From Phytomonospora sp040655735 (GTDB lineage Bacteria > Actinomycetota > Actinomycetes > Mycobacteriales > Micromonosporaceae): a stretch of 64,000 bases of DNA. Both the position numbers and the translations under genes were made by a program. Location of the stretch: NCBI RefSeq assembly GCF_040655735.1, contig NZ_JBFAKK010000004.1, positions 1 to 64,000 of the forward strand. The letters run 5' to 3'. Within the stretch, counting starts at the first letter, position 1, and each line of letters starts with the position of its first letter. This document shows, in pieces, positions 1 to 7,556 of this stretch. The notes beneath the pieces were generated by a model. The model made no database searches, was not told where the DNA came from, and was given only the letters and a program-made list of their open reading frames with translations.

Positions 1-99
1 AGCAGAACCGACAGCACATCCCACTCGGCATCCGACAACTCATACCGACGAATCACCACACCATCATCCACCACTTTGACGACACGCCCTAGGGCGTGT
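1..99 (-). mobile_element. Edge of an IS5-family insertion sequence (transposase N-terminus and end)
   Basis: Read on the minus strand, roughly bases 80 to 1 translate as VKVVDDGVVIRRYELSDAEW followed by DVLSVLL, running off the window. The R-Y-E-L-S-D-A-E-W stretch is the typical N-terminus of IS5-family transposases. A GTG around base 72 is a plausible start. A perfect 18-base palindrome, ACACGCCCTAGGGCGTGT, lies at 82-99 just outside the start and probably contains the terminal repeat or target junction, with CTAG at its centre. The rest of the element is outside the window, so intactness cannot be judged. Confidence 0.75.
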
Positions 100-892
100 G
101 GGACGGCCAGTGCGCGGGCCGCTCACGGCCTTTCGGCAGGCGGGTCGCGCGGTCGCCGCGGGCGGCGTCGAGCTGCGCCTGTGTGCAGAACAGCGCGCCC
201 GACAGGTCGGCCCCGGCCAGTTCGGCGCCCCGCAGATCCGCGCCGGTGAGATCGGCGCCGCGCAGGTCGGCACCGCGCAGGTCGGCGCCGATCAGCAGGG
301 CGCCGCGCAGGCTCGCGTCGCGGAAGCGCGCCTTGCGCAGGGACGCACCGGCCAGGTCGGCACCGCGGCAGTCGCGTCCCTTTCCGCGTGAGAGTTCGCT
401 GGCCCGCTGGAGCAGCGGGTTCACCGTCGCGCGCTGTTCCATGACGTCGACGGTCGCGAGTTTCTCCGGTGAACCCTCGGTGAGGCGCCGCAGTTCGTCG
501 CGGGCGCGGGCGAGTTCGCGGTGGACGGGCCGGGCGGCGGGCAGTTCGAGGGCCTCGGTGAGGTACCAGAGGAGTTCGCGCAGGCCCCGCACGATGGGGA
601 AGACGGTGAACATCGACCGTGCCCTGGCGGGGTCGTCCCGCCAGCCCTGTCCGCCGAAGGTGACCTGGGAGACCTGCTGGCCCGCGCCGAAGCAGTCGAA
701 GACCGTACAGCCCGGGAAGCCTCGTTGGCGCAGTTCGGAGTGGATGCCGCAGCGGTGGTCGGGGAGGAGGTTGAGGCAGGGTTTCCCGGCGGGTTTGTCG
801 ATGGCGAAGTCGCTGGAGGCGGCGAAGGCCGGCGCGACGCAGCACAGCGCGAAGCAGCGCGAGCAGTCGGCGCGCAGGTCCGGGTCGGCCAT
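89..892 (-). CDS. Cysteine-rich pentapeptide-repeat protein
   Basis: A 267-residue protein. The N-terminal half has a dense cysteine pattern (C-S-R-C-F-A-L-C-C near residues 10-18, then P-C, R-C-G-I-H and G-C-T-V-F-D-C) suggesting a metal or Fe-S site. The C-terminal third is a right-handed beta-helix of pentapeptide repeats of the A-D-L-x-G type. The start at 892 is chosen over the upstream in-frame ATG because GGGAGAGAG precedes it directly. The last codons and the TAG stop lie inside the 18-base palindrome at the IS edge, so the native C-terminus may have been replaced by IS sequence. The two-part architecture is known in actinobacteria, but its function is not known to me. Confidence 0.85.
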   Translation of the reverse strand: MADPDLRADCSRCFALCCVAPAFAASSDFAIDKPAGKPCLNLLPDHRCGIHSELRQRGFPGCTVFDCFGAGQQVSQVTFGGQGWRDDPARARSMFTVFPIVRGLRELLWYLTEALELPAARPVHRELARARDELRRLTEGSPEKLATVDVMEQRATVNPLLQRASELSRGKGRDCRGADLAGASLRKARFRDASLRGALLIGADLRGADLRGADLTGADLRGAELAGADLSGALFCTQAQLDAARGDRATRLPKGRERPAHWPSHTP

Positions 893-973
893 CTCTCTCC
901 CGTCGGGTGGATCGGGGCACCACTTTACGTCCGGTGACCGGCGGGGCATGGGCGGTGCCCCGCCGGCGTGGCC

Positions 974-1768
974 TCAGCCATGAGGCTCGGTCAGGCTCCG
1001 GGTCCGCGTCCACAGCCACTCCGCCTCGGCGACGTCCTCGGCGCTCGCGCCCAGTTCGACCCGGCGGTCGCGGTCGAAGGCGCTGTGGGGTTCGGCGGGC
1101 GGGTCGGCCAGGAGCGCCGCGGCCCTCGCTGCCGCCTTGGCGGGCGGGGTGCCGAGCAGGGCCGCCATGACGGTGACGCCCAGCCGCGCGAACCGGCCGA
1201 GCGAGCCGGCGTGGCTGCTGCGCACGAAACCGGGACTGTAGAGGATGTGCCGCGTGCCGCCCGGCCCTTGGGCGAGGTGGAGGCCGAGGAGTTCGTTGGC
1301 GCGGCGGCTGAGCTGGTTGGCGGTCTTGAAGGCGAAGCCCTCGCGGAGCTGGAGGTCGTCGTGCGGGATGGCGTCGCGGGCGGCGCCGGGGACGGACGTG
1401 TTGAGCACGAGGCCCGGCCGCAGCCCGGTCACCAGCAGCGCGCGGCTGAGGTAGTAGAGGGCGAAGGTGTGCTCGAAGCCCTCGGCGGTCTCGACGCGGT
1501 CCCAGCGCGCGTAGGCGGCGCACAGGATGAGGACGTCGACGGCGCCCACGAGCCGGGTGACGGTCTCGACGACGCGCTTGTTCTCGGCGACCAGGGTCAG
1601 ATCGGCGGCGACGAAGTGAGCGGTGCCGGCGACGGCGCCGGCGGCCAGGGCCTCGAACTTCGCGCGGCTGCGGCCGACGACGACGACGGTCTGTCCGGCG
1701 TCGAGGTAGTGGAGCGCCAGGGCGCGGCCGAGGCCGTCGGTGCCGCCGGTGATGACGATGGTGGCCAT
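974..1768 (-). CDS. SDR-family oxidoreductase-like protein, catalytic Tyr not evident
   Basis: A 264-residue short-chain dehydrogenase fold. It opens with a nucleotide-binding glycine motif, T-G-G-T-D-G-L-G at residues 7-14. The usual N-N-A-G is replaced by L-C-A-A-Y. In the active-site region the sequence reads E-G-F-A-F-K-T-A-N-Q; relative to the Y-x-x-x-K motif the lysine is present, but the position four before it is Gly, so the catalytic tyrosine appears lost. It could be a diverged dehydrogenase or a non-catalytic NAD(P)-binding protein. The start at 1768 has GGGAG upstream. It is divergent from a TetR regulator and probably controlled by it through the operator at 1791-1837. Confidence 0.85.
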   Translation of the reverse strand: MATIVITGGTDGLGRALALHYLDAGQTVVVVGRSRAKFEALAAGAVAGTAHFVAADLTLVAENKRVVETVTRLVGAVDVLILCAAYARWDRVETAEGFEHTFALYYLSRALLVTGLRPGLVLNTSVPGAARDAIPHDDLQLREGFAFKTANQLSRRANELLGLHLAQGPGGTRHILYSPGFVRSSHAGSLGRFARLGVTVMAALLGTPPAKAAARAAALLADPPAEPHSAFDRDRRVELGASAEDVAEAEWLWTRTRSLTEPHG

Positions 1769-1790
1769 GAGGGGACTCCCGGAGAAGTAG

Positions 1791-1837
1791 CGGAACATGC
1801 GTTCCGGAACGCTAACATGTTCGGAACGCATGTTCCG
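1791..1837. promoter_or_regulatory. Multi-arm inverted repeat, probable TetR operator
   Basis: Perfect 16-base arms, CGGAACATGCGTTCCG (1791-1806) and CGGAACGCATGTTCCG (1822-1837), flank a 15-base spacer that itself contains a related partial copy (GGAACGCTAACATGTTC, overlapping the arm edge). Each arm is also close to a palindrome of GGAAC and GTTCC. The element sits between the divergent SDR and TetR starts and overlaps the likely promoters of both. This is the arrangement expected for a cooperative autoregulatory TetR operator. Confidence 0.8.
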
Positions 1838-1844
1838 CTTCGGT

Positions 1845-1857
1845 TAGGCTCGACACA
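1845..1857 (+). promoter_or_regulatory. -10 hexamer for leaderless tetR transcript
   Basis: TAGGCT at 1845-1850 is followed by six bases and then the ATG at 1857, the spacing expected when transcription starts at the A of the start codon. No Shine-Dalgarno sequence is present. The -35 position falls inside the operator's right arm. Confidence 0.6.
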
Positions 1858-2423
1858 TGACCGCACCGCCCGAGCCCCGCCGCAAGGACGCCCGCCGCAA
1901 CCGCGCCCAGATCCTCGGCACCGCGCGCGAAGTCCTCGCCGACCGGGGCCTCGCCGCCGACATGCGCGAGATCGCCGCCGCCTGCGGTGTCGGCGTCGGC
2001 ACCGTTTACCGGCACTTCCCGACCCGCGACGCCCTCCTGGCCGCCGTGCTCGCCGACGACGCGGCCGCCTGGACGGCCGCCACCACCCCCGCGCTCGCCG
2101 ACCCCGACGCCTGGCGCGGGCTGCGCGCCTTCGCCGAGGCGACTCTGGGCATGATGGCGCGCCACCGGGCCATGCTCGACGGTCTGTCGGCCGCCGAGAC
2201 GCAGGCCGCGTTCGACGCCTGCCGCGAACACCTCGCCGGGGTCCTCGGCGAACTGGTCGGACGCGCTCAGGAGCAGGGCAGGCTGCGCGTGGACGTGTCG
2301 GCCCGCGACGTGGTCGTGCAGGTCATGGCGCTGGGGCGCGCGGTGGAGATGACCGAGGCGGATGAGCCGGGTGCATGGCGCCGCCACCTCACGGTCGTGC
2401 TCGACGGGCTGAGGGCCGCTTAG
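1857..2423 (+). CDS. TetR-family transcriptional regulator
   Basis: A 188-residue regulator with the typical N-terminal helix-turn-helix: D-M-R-E-I-A-A-A-C-G-V-G-V-G-T-V-Y-R-H-F at about residues 40-59. The remaining helical ligand-binding domain gives no clue to the effector. It is divergently transcribed from the SDR gene, with the palindromic operator between them, so repression of both genes is the natural inference. The gene looks leaderless (TAGGCT six bases before ATG). Confidence 0.93.
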   Translation: MTAPPEPRRKDARRNRAQILGTAREVLADRGLAADMREIAAACGVGVGTVYRHFPTRDALLAAVLADDAAAWTAATTPALADPDAWRGLRAFAEATLGMMARHRAMLDGLSAAETQAAFDACREHLAGVLGELVGRAQEQGRLRVDVSARDVVVQVMALGRAVEMTEADEPGAWRRHLTVVLDGLRAA

Positions 2424-2512
2424 GCGGGCGCGTCCAGCGCGGGAGCGAGCATGGCGAAGCGTTCCAGGGAGCGGGCGTGCGGCGCGGTCTCCCGGATCAG
2501 CCCGACCACCGG
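2422..2512 (-). pseudogene. Possible C-terminal gene remnant, unidentified
   Basis: On the minus strand this stretch reads L-I-R-E-T-A-P-H-A-R-S-L-E-R-F-A-M-L followed by A-P-A-L-D-A-P-A and a stop, resembling the end of a real protein. Upstream of it the reading frame runs into the unrelated remnant on the other strand. No start or domain is visible. It could also be chance coding-like sequence. Confidence 0.3.
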
Positions 2513-2517
2513 CCGTG

Positions 2518-2748
2518 CGTGCGCTCTACAACATGCTGTCGCAGCTGATCGCGGCCACGGCACCCGGAGTGCGGGGGGAATTCAGCGGGCCCGGCGGCCC
2601 GGCCGAGCTGCGAGGTCGTCCGGCACGCGTGAAGCCGTCCGCGCCGGCGGCCGATGGGGAGAACGGGCGCCGGCTGTGGGAGTTGCCGCAGGACGCGACG
2701 GGAGCCATCGGCTGGGCGGCGAGGGCGGCCGGGGTCCGGGGCCATTGA
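2518..2748 (+). pseudogene. C-terminal remnant of an SDR oxidoreductase
   Basis: The + frame encodes L-I-A-A-T-A-P-G-V-R-G-E-F-S-G-P-G-G, then E-L-R-G-R-P, then E-N-G-R-R-L-W-E-L. This matches the characteristic C-terminal tail of actinobacterial retinol-dehydrogenase-type SDRs (A-A-T-A-P-x-V-x-G-G-x-Y-x-G-P, then R-R-L-W-E-x-S-E-x-L-T-G). The Rossmann domain and catalytic region are absent, and the expected tail is altered (Q-D-A-T-G-A-I). Together with the neighbouring fragment and the nearby IS edge, this marks a decayed junction. Confidence 0.65.
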
Positions 2749-2814
2749 GGCGCCGCAATGGGTGAGCGTTCACCCGTTCGGGGTCCGGTTCTAGCCGGTT
2801 CGCTTAACTCGCGA

Positions 2815-2850
2815 GGCGGGGGGCCGGACCCTCTCGGGCCCGCCCCCGCT
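2815..2850 (-). terminator. GC-rich hairpin downstream of the LuxR-type regulator
   Basis: A long G-run (GGCGGGGGGCC) faces CCCGCCCCC across a short loop, ten bases past the regulator's stop codon. The stem is imperfect and lacks a clear U-tract. A separate small perfect hairpin (GGGTGA-GCGT-TCACCC, 2760-2775) lies further downstream. Confidence 0.4.
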
Positions 2851-2859
2851 CACGGGCGG

Positions 2860-3537
2860 CTAGAACTTCGGGGCGTCGGGTGCTTCGAGCAGCCCGAGCC
2901 GCAGTGCGGTCATGAGGGCCTGAGCGCGGTTTCCGGCGCCGAGCTTCTCGTAGAGCTTCGAGATGTGGGTCTTCGCCGTCGACTCCGAGACGTAGAGCTG
3001 CTTGGCGATCCCCGCCACGCTCATGCCGTCGGCGAGCAGCTTCAGTACCTGCGACTCGCGCGGGGACAGCTGCGGGCCGGTGGGCGTGAGCCGGCGCTTC
3101 ATCGCCTCGGCGAGGTCGCCGGCGGTGAACGCGTTGGGCGTGGCGGCGGCGTGGCGGGCGGCGGAGACGACGTCGTCGGCGGGCGCGCTCTTGGGCACGA
3201 ACGCGCTGGCACCGGCCTCAAGGGCACCGAAGAGCTGGTCGTCACCGGCGTACATGGTCAGCACCACGATGCCCATCGACGGGTGTGCCTTGCGCAGTTT
3301 GCGGGTGGCCTCCAGGCCGCTGCCGTCGGGCAGACGGAGGTCCATGATCACCACGCTGGGCTGGAGCGCGGCGGCCTTGCGCAGCCCCTCGGCGACACTG
3401 GCCGCCTCACCGGTCACCTCGAACTGCGGGTCGCGCTCGAACGCGTGCCGCAGACCCTTGCGGATGAGGTCGTGGTCGTCGACGAGCAGGATCGTCATAC
3501 GGTTGCCGGTCGGCATGGGGTTCGTCGCTGAGGTCAT
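2860..3537 (-). CDS. NarL/LuxR-type response regulator
   Basis: A 225-residue two-component regulator. The receiver domain (about residues 14-130) has the acidic pair Asp20-Asp21, phospho-acceptor Asp66 in I-M-D-L-R-L-P-D-G, Thr94 and Lys116. The LuxR-type DNA-binding helix-turn-helix follows: L-S-P-R-E-S-Q-V-L-K-L-L, then S-E-S-T-A-K-T-H-I-S-K-L. The start at 3537 has GAGAGAATC upstream; an in-frame start 15 bases earlier overlaps the kinase stop. It follows the sensor kinase with an 11-base gap, so the two form a cotranscribed pair. Confidence 0.95.
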   Translation of the reverse strand: MTSATNPMPTGNRMTILLVDDHDLIRKGLRHAFERDPQFEVTGEAASVAEGLRKAAALQPSVVIMDLRLPDGSGLEATRKLRKAHPSMGIVVLTMYAGDDQLFGALEAGASAFVPKSAPADDVVSAARHAAATPNAFTAGDLAEAMKRRLTPTGPQLSPRESQVLKLLADGMSVAGIAKQLYVSESTAKTHISKLYEKLGAGNRAQALMTALRLGLLEAPDAPKF

Positions 3538-3548
3538 GGTCGATTCTC

Positions 3549-5195
3549 TCAATTCTCTTCTACCGTGTGTACGCTACCGCGTGCAGTGGGCGCGGCGAGG
3601 ATGACGGCGACCGTCGTGCCGTGCGGCTCACGTGGACGGATCTCCAGTGACGCACGGATCCGCTCGGCGCGTTCGGACATGATCGTCAACCCGTATCGGC
3701 CGTCGGCGCCCGTTCCGGCGATCCCGCGCCCGTCGTCGCTGACTTCGACGCGCGCGTAGGGCGGGTCGACCTCACAGGTGACCCAGAGGTTGTCGGCACG
3801 TGCGTGCTTGCGGGCGTTGGTGATCGACTCCTGGGCGATGCGCAGCAGTTCGGCCTCGGTGGCCGCGGGAAGCCGCGCGGTGGACTCGTCGAGGGACAGG
3901 TGCACGCGCAGACCGGCCGACGCGCCGACCGTGCGCGCGTAGTCGGCGATCGCGGCGGTCAGGCCGCCGTGCCGGTCGACCTCGCTGCGCAGTTCGAACA
4001 GCGACAGCCGCAGCTCGGTGATGAGCCGCGTGACCTCCGTGCGCAGATCCTTGAGCTCCCCGGCCGCCTCGCCCGCGTGCGGTGGGAGCAGACCGAGGGC
4101 GTTGTCGATGCCGTAGCCGACCATGGCCAGCTCCTGCGCGACGCCGTCGTGGATCTCGCGCGCCAGCCGCTGCCGCTCCTCGGTGGTCGCCAGCGACCTG
4201 ACCTCGTCGAACAGCAGCGCCGTCTCCAGCCGCAACGCGCCACCGGCGGCCGCGTCGGCCACCTCGCCGACCATCGCGGGGGTGTAGGCGCCGGGCTGGT
4301 CGGTCTCGCAGACCACCAAACCGACCGTGCGGACACCGGCGACCAGCGGCACGACGAGCACCGACACCGCGCCCACCGAGGACCGCGACCGCGACAGTGA
4401 ACGCGCCGAGGTCTGCGGCTGCTGGCTCGCCCACGCGTCGGCGAGCGTCCCGTCGGTATTGAGCGAGGTCTCCCAGTCGACCCGGTCGGGCGCGTTCTGC
4501 GCCAGGATGACCAGCCGGTCGCCGCCGCCCCCGGTGAGGACGGCCGACCGCTCGGCCGGGACGTTGGCACGCACCTCGTCGAGCAGGTGCGTGGCGATCC
4601 CGCCCGGGTCGAGCGTGCCGCCCGGAAGCTGCCGCGCGACCGCCCGCAACTGCGTGAGCAGCGCGGTGGCCTCCTCGTACGGCTGCGGATTGGTCGAGGT
4701 GCTCGCCTGGAGCGCCCGGCGCAGCCAGCTCGCGGCGGCCGCGAACAGCGCCGCCAGCACCAGCCACTCCAGCGCGCTGACCCAGAACCTCTCACCGCCG
4801 CCCGGCGCCAGCACCGCCAGGCCCGCGGCGGTCAGCAGGAGCAGGGCGAGAGACTCGCCCAGGCCGTCCTTGATGCGGCGGCCGCCGAACAGCGCGGCCC
4901 CGCCGAACGGCACGGTCAGGAACGGCAGCAGCCATCCCGCGTGGTCGCTCGAAGCGGTCCCGAGGACCACGACGGCGACCTCCGCGACCCGCCCGAGCCG
5001 CCCGATCACCGGGTGGGCCGGCGCGAGCGTGCCCGGCACGTTCGCCGCGGCCAGCAGCGCACACCAGGTCAGAGTGTGCCACCAGCCGGTCTCGGCGAGA
5101 CCGAGACCGGCGACGACCAGGAACATCGACAGCCGCAGCAGGAGCGTGGGCACCCGCCAGCGCTCCCTCGGAGTCGGCCACGCGCGATCGTTCAT
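3549..5195 (-). CDS. Sensor histidine kinase (HisKA_3 type) with GAF-like domain
   Basis: A 548-residue kinase. The first ~165 residues contain about five hydrophobic membrane segments. A GAF-like region follows (about 190-330). The dimerisation/phosphotransfer motif R-E-I-H-D-G-V-A-Q-E-L places the phosphorylated histidine at residue 349. The ATPase domain has an N-box (Q-E-S-I-T-N-A-R-K-H) and a G-box (D-D-G-R-G-I). This matches NarL-partner kinases of the DevS/LiaS type. The signal is unknown. It lies 46 bases downstream of the acyl-CoA ligase on the same strand, so it may share its transcript, and feeds the regulator at 2860-3537. Confidence 0.95.
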   Translation of the reverse strand: MNDRAWPTPRERWRVPTLLLRLSMFLVVAGLGLAETGWWHTLTWCALLAAANVPGTLAPAHPVIGRLGRVAEVAVVVLGTASSDHAGWLLPFLTVPFGGAALFGGRRIKDGLGESLALLLLTAAGLAVLAPGGGERFWVSALEWLVLAALFAAAASWLRRALQASTSTNPQPYEEATALLTQLRAVARQLPGGTLDPGGIATHLLDEVRANVPAERSAVLTGGGGDRLVILAQNAPDRVDWETSLNTDGTLADAWASQQPQTSARSLSRSRSSVGAVSVLVVPLVAGVRTVGLVVCETDQPGAYTPAMVGEVADAAAGGALRLETALLFDEVRSLATTEERQRLAREIHDGVAQELAMVGYGIDNALGLLPPHAGEAAGELKDLRTEVTRLITELRLSLFELRSEVDRHGGLTAAIADYARTVGASAGLRVHLSLDESTARLPAATEAELLRIAQESITNARKHARADNLWVTCEVDPPYARVEVSDDGRGIAGTGADGRYGLTIMSERAERIRASLEIRPREPHGTTVAVILAAPTARGSVHTVEEN

Positions 5196-5241
5196 ATGGC
5201 CAGTTCCATAGGTGACGGTGCCCCCGTTTCGGCGACGGCGG

Positions 5242-7035
5242 CTACCTGCCGCCGTAGATGACGTCGATCTCCCCCGCGTACTTCTCCAGCACTACGTTAC
5301 GTTTCACGCTCTGCTTGGGAGTGACCTCCCCGGTGGCTTCGGTCAGATCGGCCGGAAGAATGCGGTAGGCCTTGATGCCCTCGGCCTTCGAGACGGTCGC
5401 GTTGGCCGCGTCGATGGCCTCCTGGATCTCGGCCTTGAGCTCCGGATCGTCGCGCAGTTCGGTGACGGGCGTCCCGGCGGGCTTGTCGTTGCGCTCCAGC
5501 CAGCCCGGCAGCGCCTCGCTGTCGATGGCGACCAGGCAGGCGATGAAGGGCTTGGCGTCGCCGATCACCAGCGCCTGGCTGACCAGCGGGTGCGCCCGGA
5601 TGACGTCCTCAAGGGGAGCCGGGGCGACGTTCTTGCCGCCGGCGGTCACCAGGATCTCCTTCTTGCGGCCGGTGATGCGCAGGAAGCCGTCCTCGTCGAT
5701 GCTGGCGAGGTCCCCGGTGTGCAGCCACCCGTCGATGACGGTCTCGTCGGTGGCCTCCTGGTTGCGCCAGTAGCCCTTGAAGACCTGGTCGCCCTTGATC
5801 AGCAGCTCCCCGTCCTCGCCGAGGCGGGCGGTGGTGTTCGGGACCGGGCGTCCCACCGTGCCTACCTTGTTGGCGGTGTCGAGGTTGAGCGAGATGACCG
5901 GCGAGGTCTCGGTCAGGCCGTAGCCCTCGTAGATCGTCACGCCGACGCCCCGGAAGAAGTGCCCCAGGCGCTCGCCGAGGGGGGCGCCACCGGAGATGGC
6001 GCGGTCGCAGCGCCCGCCGAGGGCGGCGCGGAGCTTGCCGTAGACGAGCTTGTCGAACAGCTTGTGGCGCAGGCGCAGCCCGAGCCCGACACGGCCGGAG
6101 TCGAGGGCCTCGCTGTACTCGATGGCGGTCGCGGCGGCCTTGTCGAAGATCTTGCCCTTGCCGCCGTCGGCGGCCTTCTGGCGGGCGCCGTTGAAGACCT
6201 TCTCGAACACGCGCGGGACAGCCAGCAGGAAGGTCGGCTGGAAGGTCGGCAGGACCGTGGCGATCTTCTTGGCGTCGGCGAAGTGGCCGAGCCGGACGCG
6301 GGCCTCGACGGCGCCGAGCTGCACGATCCGGGCGAAGGAGTGCGCCAAGGGCAGGAACAGGATCGTGGTGGCGTTCTCGTGGAACAGCGAGCCGACGCCG
6401 GTGATGGTGTTGGAGATGTCGCTGTACATGTTGCGGTGGGTCAGCATGCAGCCCTTGGGCCGGCCGGTGGTGCCCGAGGTGTAGATGATCGTGGCGAGGT
6501 CGTCGGCCTTGGCCGAGCGGCGCAGCTCGTTGATGTCGGCCGCGGCGGTGCCGCCGGCGGTCCGCAGGTCGTCGAGGCCGCCGGACTCGATCGTCCAGAT
6601 CTGCTTGAGCTCGGGCAGGTCGGCGCGCACGGAGGCGATCGTCTCGGCGTGGGCGTCCTTCTCGGCGAAGATCGCCACCGACTCCGAGTTCGACACGATC
6701 CAGCGGACCTGGTCGGCGCTGGAGGTCTCGTAGACCGGGACGCTGACGGCGCCGACGGCCCAGATCGCGTAGTCGATGAGCGTCCACTCGTACCGGGTGG
6801 CCGACATGAGGGCGATGCGGTCGCCGGGCTGAATGCCCGCGGCGACCAGCCCGAGGGCGATCTCGACGACTTCGTCCCGGAAACGCGTGCTCGTCACGTC
6901 GCTCCACGTGCCGTCCGCCTCGGGCTTGGCGAACAGGACCGACTCGGGATAGTCCTCGGCGTTGGTCCACAGCGGATCGGTCAGATTGGCGTCGTCAGGG
7001 ACCGTCACGGCTCGCGGCACTGAAAACTCGCGCAC
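5242..7035 (-). CDS. Long-chain acyl-CoA synthetase (AMP-binding)
   Basis: A 597-residue ANL-superfamily enzyme activating fatty acids to acyl-CoA with ATP. The P-loop-like A3 motif is I-I-Y-T-S-G-T-T-G-R-P-K-G; the A5 motif is Y-E-G-Y-G-L-T-E-T-S; the hinge and G-motif region (D-G-W-L-H-T-G-D, then I-T-G-R-K-K-E) and a C-terminal catalytic lysine region (P-K-Q-S-V-K-R) are all present. Length and motifs fit the FadD15-like long-chain group. The GTG at 7035 is preferred to the TTG at 7047 because GGAGA lies at ideal spacing before it. Confidence 0.95.
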   Translation of the reverse strand: MREFSVPRAVTVPDDANLTDPLWTNAEDYPESVLFAKPEADGTWSDVTSTRFRDEVVEIALGLVAAGIQPGDRIALMSATRYEWTLIDYAIWAVGAVSVPVYETSSADQVRWIVSNSESVAIFAEKDAHAETIASVRADLPELKQIWTIESGGLDDLRTAGGTAAADINELRRSAKADDLATIIYTSGTTGRPKGCMLTHRNMYSDISNTITGVGSLFHENATTILFLPLAHSFARIVQLGAVEARVRLGHFADAKKIATVLPTFQPTFLLAVPRVFEKVFNGARQKAADGGKGKIFDKAAATAIEYSEALDSGRVGLGLRLRHKLFDKLVYGKLRAALGGRCDRAISGGAPLGERLGHFFRGVGVTIYEGYGLTETSPVISLNLDTANKVGTVGRPVPNTTARLGEDGELLIKGDQVFKGYWRNQEATDETVIDGWLHTGDLASIDEDGFLRITGRKKEILVTAGGKNVAPAPLEDVIRAHPLVSQALVIGDAKPFIACLVAIDSEALPGWLERNDKPAGTPVTELRDDPELKAEIQEAIDAANATVSKAEGIKAYRILPADLTEATGEVTPKQSVKRNVVLEKYAGEIDVIYGGR

Positions 7036-7079
7036 GGTTGTCTCCAAAATTTCCGGGGCGTTCCGGGGTGATTAATAAA

Positions 7080-7098
7080 CGCTACCGCCTGGTAGGCG
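7080..7098. promoter_or_regulatory. Imperfect palindrome between acyl-CoA ligase and divergent small gene
   Basis: GCTACC-GCCT-GGTAGG forms an inverted repeat (TACC at 7083-7086, GGTA at 7091-7094) in the divergent intergenic region, a reasonable position for a fatty-acid-responsive operator. No regulator is encoded beside it, so this is suggestive only. Confidence 0.4.
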
Positions 7099-7129
7099 CA
7101 GGTTGGAAGACCCGGGGGACAATACGACC

Positions 7130-7489
7130 GTGCCCGTACTCGATCTGATCGACGACACGTACATGGCGTGTAGTCCCGAAACACTCGCCCCACTGGTTTC
7201 CCGACCGGGTCTGGCCGCCGAATTGTGGCCGGAATGGCGCGTTTCCGTTACCGAGGAACGCGGTGTCGAAGGAGTCAGATGGGAAGTCGGCGGCCCGGTC
7301 GTGGGGAGCACCGAGGTCTGGATTGAACGGTACCGCGATCGGGGGTCGCTGGTCCACGTATACGTCCGGGTGGATCCGGTGGGAAGGCCCTGGTCGGCCC
7401 GTGCGGCCGAGCGTCACCGGGAGCGCACGCGCCGCCGGGTGAAAGCGGTGATGTGGGAGTTGAAAGACCGTGTCGAGCGTGACTCCTGA
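7130..7489 (+). CDS. Small conserved actinobacterial protein of unknown function
   Basis: About 119 residues from the GTG at 7130, which has GGGGGA ten bases upstream; a TTG at 7103 would add nine residues. The sequence mixes beta-strand-like stretches (E-W-R-V-S-V-T-E-E-R, then V-H-V-Y-V-R-V-D-P-V) with a basic helical C-terminus (R-H-R-E-R-T-R-R-R-V-K). This looks like a START/polyketide-cyclase-related fold, but I cannot assign it firmly. Its neighbours (acyl-CoA ligase, SRPBCC protein, ROK glucokinase) resemble the streptomycete glkA neighbourhood. Confidence 0.75.
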   Translation: MPVLDLIDDTYMACSPETLAPLVSRPGLAAELWPEWRVSVTEERGVEGVRWEVGGPVVGSTEVWIERYRDRGSLVHVYVRVDPVGRPWSARAAERHRERTRRRVKAVMWELKDRVERDS

Positions 7490-7541
7490 GCCCGGCGGGC
7501 CGAGTGTGCGGTGCTGCACCGATCGCGCCTGGAGGGTCGAG

Positions 7542-7556
7542 TAACCTTCGTGCACA
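7542..7556 (+). promoter_or_regulatory. -10 hexamer for leaderless SRPBCC-glucokinase transcript
   Basis: TAACCT (7542-7547) is followed by eight bases and the ATG at 7556, with no Shine-Dalgarno sequence in between. This fits a leaderless or near-leaderless start. Confidence 0.5.

Noticed and set aside
5212..7023. 603-codon open frame antisense to the acyl-CoA ligase
   Set aside because: It mirrors the ligase gene in a high-GC sequence, is low-complexity (Gly/Val/Asp-rich) and has no domain; the ligase on the other strand has all catalytic motifs.
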